Shown: positions 6,190-8,789 of the stretch, piece by piece | Position numbering within the stretch: position 1 is the stretch's first letter | How the letters are laid out: the number at the start of each line of letters is the position of its first letter | NCBI GenBank assembly: GCA_903933395.1 | Contig: CAIZKA010000311.1 | Span: 1 to 8,789, forward strand | DNA from: an uncultured beta proteobacterium | GTDB lineage: Bacteria > Pseudomonadota > Gammaproteobacteria > Burkholderiales > Rhodocyclaceae | Direction: 5' to 3' | DNA: 8,789 nucleotides | Position numbers and translations under genes: made by a program | The notes under the pieces: generated by a model | The model's input: the letters and a program-made list of their open reading frames with translations, nothing else | The model's database searches: none | What the model was told of the DNA's origin: nothing

Positions 6190-6292
6190 ACCTGTGTGTC
6201 CGGTTCATACACGCGAACAGGAAAACAGGTCGCCGTGCCGGGGCGAACTCCCGGCACGGCCAGCAAGCCTGGATTCCGGCTTTCGCCGGAAT
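6190..6292 (+). repeat. Composite palindromic repeat, third (short) copy with ATTCCGGC hairpin
   Basis: From about 6212 this aligns in direct orientation with 5437-5517, with small gaps. It has an imperfect outer hairpin with ACCTGT/ACAGGT at its ends (6190-6195 and 6225-6230), an 11-bp perfect stem GCCGTGCCGGG with CCCGGCACGGC (6232-6242 and 6250-6260, 7-base loop), and the ATTCCGGC/GCCGGAAT hairpin (6273-6280 and 6285-6292, loop TTTC). The 150-base core of the left and middle copies is missing. It lies between the nitroreductase gene and brnT, so its hairpins may also end or trim the upstream operon's transcript. The rest of 6134-6355 shows no gene. Confidence 0.8.
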
Positions 6293-6355
6293 AGCCTGCC
6301 CCGAACTCGATCCGGGGACGAAACTACAAGAGTCGGCTTTGGCGGGGCGGCGACC

Positions 6356-7102
6356 TCAGCCGCGCTTTATCGGAATCAGCATCTCCGCCACGTCAGCGCG
6401 GCCAGGATTGAAGGCATTGACGACGTGGTCGCTCGGCCAGCCTAGCGCAAGCCCGCACAGCAGCTTGTAGGCGGGCGGCACGTCGAAGGCCTCGCGCACC
6501 GGCCCGGCCCAGGTGCCGAGCGCGCCTTCGGCGCAGGTGCCGAGGCCCCGCGCCGTAGCCGACAGCATCAGCGATTGCAGGAAAATGCCGGCGTCGAGGA
6601 CGGAATACGCGCCCAGTTCCTGCCGCACGAAAACGAAGAGCACCACGGGCGCGCCGAAGAACTCCCAGTTGCGGCGCATCTGGCTGTGGCGCGCGGCGCC
6701 GTCTTCGCGCGCGATGCCGAGAGCGGCATACAGGCCGAAGCCGGTTGCGCGGCGGCGCGGCGTCAGCTCCTCCGGATATTCGAAACGCGTATCGAAGTCG
6801 CCGTCGGGCAGGGCCTTGCTGCGCGTCAGGAAGGCGGCGAGCTTGCCGGGCAAACCGCCGGCCTGCAGCTTTGTTGCCGCATCGAATCGTGCCAGCAGCT
6901 GTTCCTTGATCTGGTCCTTCAAGCCACCGCTGGCGACGGCGATCTTGTAGGGCTGGGTGTTCGACCAGCTCGGCGCCCAGCGCGCATCGTCGAGGATGGC
7001 GGCGATCATTTCCGCCGAAACTTCCCGATCGGAAAAGTCGCGGATGCTGCGCCGGGTGCGCAGCAGGCGGGCCAGCGTTCCGGTATCTGCGTTATCGCTC
7101 AT
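6356..7102 (-). CDS. Nitroreductase family FMN oxidoreductase
   Basis: A 248-residue protein with the nitroreductase fold signatures: RRSIRDF at residues 18-23 (FMN phosphate contact), WAPSWSNTQPYKI at 42-54 (the PSxxNxQP motif), LDAGIFLQSLMLSATARGLGTC at 169-190, and CGLALGWP at 216-223. Members are usually dimeric, bind FMN and reduce nitroaromatics, quinones or other acceptors with NAD(P)H; the substrate here cannot be read from sequence. Residues 80-125 form a longer insert than in minimal members. I chose ATG at 7102; a TTG at 7108 in frame would add two residues. It begins 8 bases after the MBL-fold gene stops, so it is probably the last gene of that operon. Downstream lies the third palindromic repeat. 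Confidence 0.92.
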   Translation of the reverse strand: MSDNADTGTLARLLRTRRSIRDFSDREVSAEMIAAILDDARWAPSWSNTQPYKIAVASGGLKDQIKEQLLARFDAATKLQAGGLPGKLAAFLTRSKALPDGDFDTRFEYPEELTPRRRATGFGLYAALGIAREDGAARHSQMRRNWEFFGAPVVLFVFVRQELGAYSVLDAGIFLQSLMLSATARGLGTCAEGALGTWAGPVREAFDVPPAYKLLCGLALGWPSDHVVNAFNPGRADVAEMLIPIKRG

Positions 7103-7110
7103 CGCCAAGC

Positions 7111-8040
7111 CTAAGGCGCCATGGTCGGCAGGATCCAGCCGTCGCGCACTTCAACGGAGCGCGAACGCAGCAGTTCGCCCAGCAGCCACGAGGCGAAATC
7201 CTCGTCGGACAATTTGAGGATGCTCTGGTTGACGCTGTCAAAGAAGGGCACGCTCTTCAGGTAGGCCGCCAGCTCGTCCTCGCGCAAACGCTGCAGGTCG
7301 AGCAGGTTGAAGGTGAAGCAGGCGCGCACGGCGTTGCGCCCGACGCGCGAAGAATCGGCTTCGAAGGATTCGAGACGACGCAGGGCACACGCCATGGCGG
7401 CATCGAAATCGTCGAAGGGCGCGCCATGCCCGGGTATGACGATATCGACACCGAGACGGCCTATCATTTCAAGCGTGCTGCGCGTGGCCGGCAGCGCATC
7501 CTTCCTGCCCATGACTTCGCCGAAGATGATGCCGAAGCCGTCCTGCCACAGCGCGTCGCCGGAAATCAGGATGCGTTTTTCGGGACAGTAGTAGATCAGC
7601 GCTTCCATGTCGTGGCCGGGCGCAGGCAGCGCCTGCCATGTCATGCCGCCCATCTCGAACTCGCTGCCGGCCTCGATCACCGCATCGTGGGCGAAGCGCT
7701 CGCCGCGCTGCTTCGCCGGACCGAGCATCATCGCATCGGTATCCCACTCGGCGACCATGCGTTCGATGCCGGCGGGGATCACGATCTTGCAGCCGAAGGC
7801 GACCTGCAGCGCGGCATTGCCGCCGATGTGGTCGGAATGCGAGTGGGTGTTGATCAGGCGCCCCAGCGCAGGCGCTCCGCGCCGTGCCGCCAGCGCCGAC
7901 TTTACGAGTGCCACGGTCTGCGGCGCATGGCCGACGTAGCCGGCATCGACCAGCGTCGCCGACCCGCCTTCGAAGAACAGGATATTGTTCGACGACAGCC
8001 AGCCGCGTTCGATGACCTGGATTGCGTCGGGCAGCTTCAT
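7111..8040 (-). CDS. MBL-fold metallo-hydrolase
   Basis: A 309-residue metallo-beta-lactamase-fold enzyme. Metal ligands are all visible: THSHSDH at residues 65-71 (H66, H68, D70, H71), H143 in APGHDM, D162 in SGDALW and H205 in IPGHGAP. The C-terminal third (about 215-309) is helical, with a winged-helix-like end as in lactamase-B2-type hydrolases. Likely a two-metal hydrolase of a thioester or similar bond; the neighbouring acyl-CoA enzyme makes a thioesterase or detoxifying role plausible, but this is inference. ATG at 8040 overlaps the DUF1289 stop by one base (TGATG), with AGGA about 7 bases upstream, so translation is coupled. The frame stays open to 8535, but that extension only reads DUF1289 and HMG-CoA lyase in the wrong frame. 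Confidence 0.93.
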   Translation of the reverse strand: MKLPDAIQVIERGWLSSNNILFFEGGSATLVDAGYVGHAPQTVALVKSALAARRGAPALGRLINTHSHSDHIGGNAALQVAFGCKIVIPAGIERMVAEWDTDAMMLGPAKQRGERFAHDAVIEAGSEFEMGGMTWQALPAPGHDMEALIYYCPEKRILISGDALWQDGFGIIFGEVMGRKDALPATRSTLEMIGRLGVDIVIPGHGAPFDDFDAAMACALRRLESFEADSSRVGRNAVRACFTFNLLDLQRLREDELAAYLKSVPFFDSVNQSILKLSDEDFASWLLGELLRSRSVEVRDGWILPTMAP

Positions 8041-8234
8041 CAGTCCTGGCAATTGCAGGCGAGGTCGGCCTCGGGATCGGGCCGGCCGCGCCGCTGCGCC
8101 ACGGCAGCGAGGATCAGCCGTTTCTCGTCGTCGCCGATGCCGGCCCAGCGGGCGATTTCGTCGATGGTGCGAAAACAGCCGGCGCAAACACCCGCTTCCA
8201 TTTTGCAGACGTCGATGCAGGGCGATGTCACCAT
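8040..8234 (-). CDS. DUF1289 domain-containing small cysteine-rich protein
   Basis: A 64-residue protein spanning essentially the whole DUF1289 family motif: SPCIDVCKMEAGVCAGCFRTIDEIARW at residues 4-30, followed by GDDEKRLIL. The four cysteines (C6, C10, C17, C20) suggest a metal or iron-sulfur site, though the family has no settled function. Two further cysteines close to the C-terminus (DLACNCQD) are an extra. The gene starts 32 bases after the HMG-CoA lyase stop and its stop overlaps the MBL-fold start, so it belongs to the same operon. Probably cytoplasmic. Confidence 0.92.
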   Translation of the reverse strand: MVTSPCIDVCKMEAGVCAGCFRTIDEIARWAGIGDDEKRLILAAVAQRRGRPDPEADLACNCQD

Positions 8235-8266
8235 GCCGTTCTCGTTCGCGCCGGACCGGCCGATGC

Positions 8267-8789
8267 TCAGGCGGCGGCGGAAACCTGCATGGCGCGCCGG
8301 GCGAGGATGGCCCGCGCCACGCGCGACGCCGGTTCACGCTTGAGCTGCTTCGAGATCCAGACGCCGGTATCGACCAGCTTGTCGAGATCGATGCCGGTAT
8401 CGATGCCCAGGCCGCGCAACAGCCAGACCACGTCCTCGGTCGCGACATTGCCGGAAGCGCCGGCGGCGTAAGGACAGCCGCCGAGGCCGGCCACCGAACT
8501 GTCGAAAATGCCGATGCCCATCTGCAGCGAAGCATAGATGTTGGCGGTGGCCATGCCGTAGGTGTCGTGATAATGGCCGGCGATCTTCTTCAGCGGAATG
8601 CGCCGCGCCACGGCCTCGATCATGTCCTTGGTGCGCTCCGGCGTGCCGGCACCGATGGTGTCGCCGAGACTGACTTCGTAGCAGCCCATGTCGATCAGCG
8701 CCTGCGCCACGTCGGCCACGGCCAGCGGGCCCACTTCGCCCTCGTAGGGGCAACCGAGGACGCAGGAGACGTAGCCGCGCACCTTGATG
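8267..8789 (-). CDS. mvaB: Hydroxymethylglutaryl-CoA lyase, C-terminal part
   Basis: The 173 visible residues are the C-terminal half or so of HMG-CoA lyase, which splits 3-hydroxy-3-methylglutaryl-CoA into acetyl-CoA and acetoacetate, the last step of leucine breakdown. Recognisable segments, numbered within the fragment, are RGYVSCVLGCPYEGEV (4-19), LGDTIGAGTP (41-50), the metal-binding histidines of AGHYHDTYGMATAN (H72, H74), and GGCPYAAGASGNVATEDV (103-120) with the conserved active-site-loop cysteine C105. The LLRGLGIDTGIDLDKL segment also matches the family. The gene enters from the right edge, so its start and upstream partners (likely other leucine-catabolic enzymes) are not seen. Isopropylmalate-type relatives lack this CPYA-GASGN loop, so the call is firm. 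Confidence 0.95.
   Translation of the reverse strand, partial: IKVRGYVSCVLGCPYEGEVGPLAVADVAQALIDMGCYEVSLGDTIGAGTPERTKDMIEAVARRIPLKKIAGHYHDTYGMATANIYASLQMGIGIFDSSVAGLGGCPYAAGASGNVATEDVVWLLRGLGIDTGIDLDKLVDTGVWISKQLKREPASRVARAILARRAMQVSAAA

Noticed and set aside
2395..6292. CRISPR-like array
   Set aside because: Only three repeat copies, kilobases apart and in mixed orientation; no regular spacers and no cas genes.
6300..6318. Intrinsic terminator after the nitroreductase gene (CCCCG/CGGGG)
   Set aside because: The stem is only 5 bp with a 9-base loop and has no U-tract on the transcribed strand.
7426..8343. A 305-residue plus-strand open frame opposite the MBL-fold and DUF1289 genes
   Set aside because: It is an antisense shadow of two well-supported genes, with no recognisable motifs.
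7111..8535. A 474-residue open frame ending in the MBL-fold protein
   Set aside because: The N-terminal 165 residues overlap DUF1289 and HMG-CoA lyase in the wrong frame; the family start is ATG at 8040 with a good AGGA site.

Overview
The window reads as chromosomal DNA of a GC-rich betaproteobacterium. RapZ, the NusG-II/Gx-transporter pair, a LON substrate-binding-domain protein, HMG-CoA lyase and DUF1289 all look betaproteobacterial, most like Rhodocyclales. That placement is inferred from family resemblance; there is no rRNA or other marker here. Every gene I can support lies on the minus strand, so transcription runs from high to low coordinates.

Region A (8789 down to 6356) is a compact, high-GC set: the C-terminal part of 3-hydroxy-3-methylglutaryl-CoA lyase, a 64-residue DUF1289 cysteine protein, an MBL-fold hydrolase that starts on the DUF1289 stop codon (TGATG), and a nitroreductase-family flavoprotein 8 bases further on. 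It looks like one operon tied to leucine/acyl-CoA catabolism.

Region B (6355 down to 2315) looks accessory. It holds a BrnT-type toxin with a small partner antitoxin, and a 757-residue four-PAS diguanylate cyclase whose base composition is visibly less GC-rich than the flanks. Three copies of one composite palindromic repeat punctuate it. The left copy (2382-2605) and middle copy (5263-5481) are inverted relative to each other and enclose the cyclase. The middle copy and a shorter third copy (6190-6292) are in direct orientation and enclose the toxin-antitoxin pair. The stem of the main hairpin shows compensatory base changes between copies.

Region C (2314 down to 1) holds rapZ (RNase adapter), a gap packed with tandem hairpins, then a tightly overlapping run: a membrane-anchored NusG domain II protein, a Gx-transporter/heptaprenyl-diphosphate-synthase-component-I-like membrane protein, and the N-terminal part of a LON substrate-binding-domain protein. 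Overlaps of 20 and 4 bases indicate translational coupling.

I found no rRNA, tRNA, CRISPR array, transposase or integrase. The most interesting signals are the repeat-delimited modules in region B and the covariation in the repeat hairpin. I do not see evidence for a wholly new multi-gene system.
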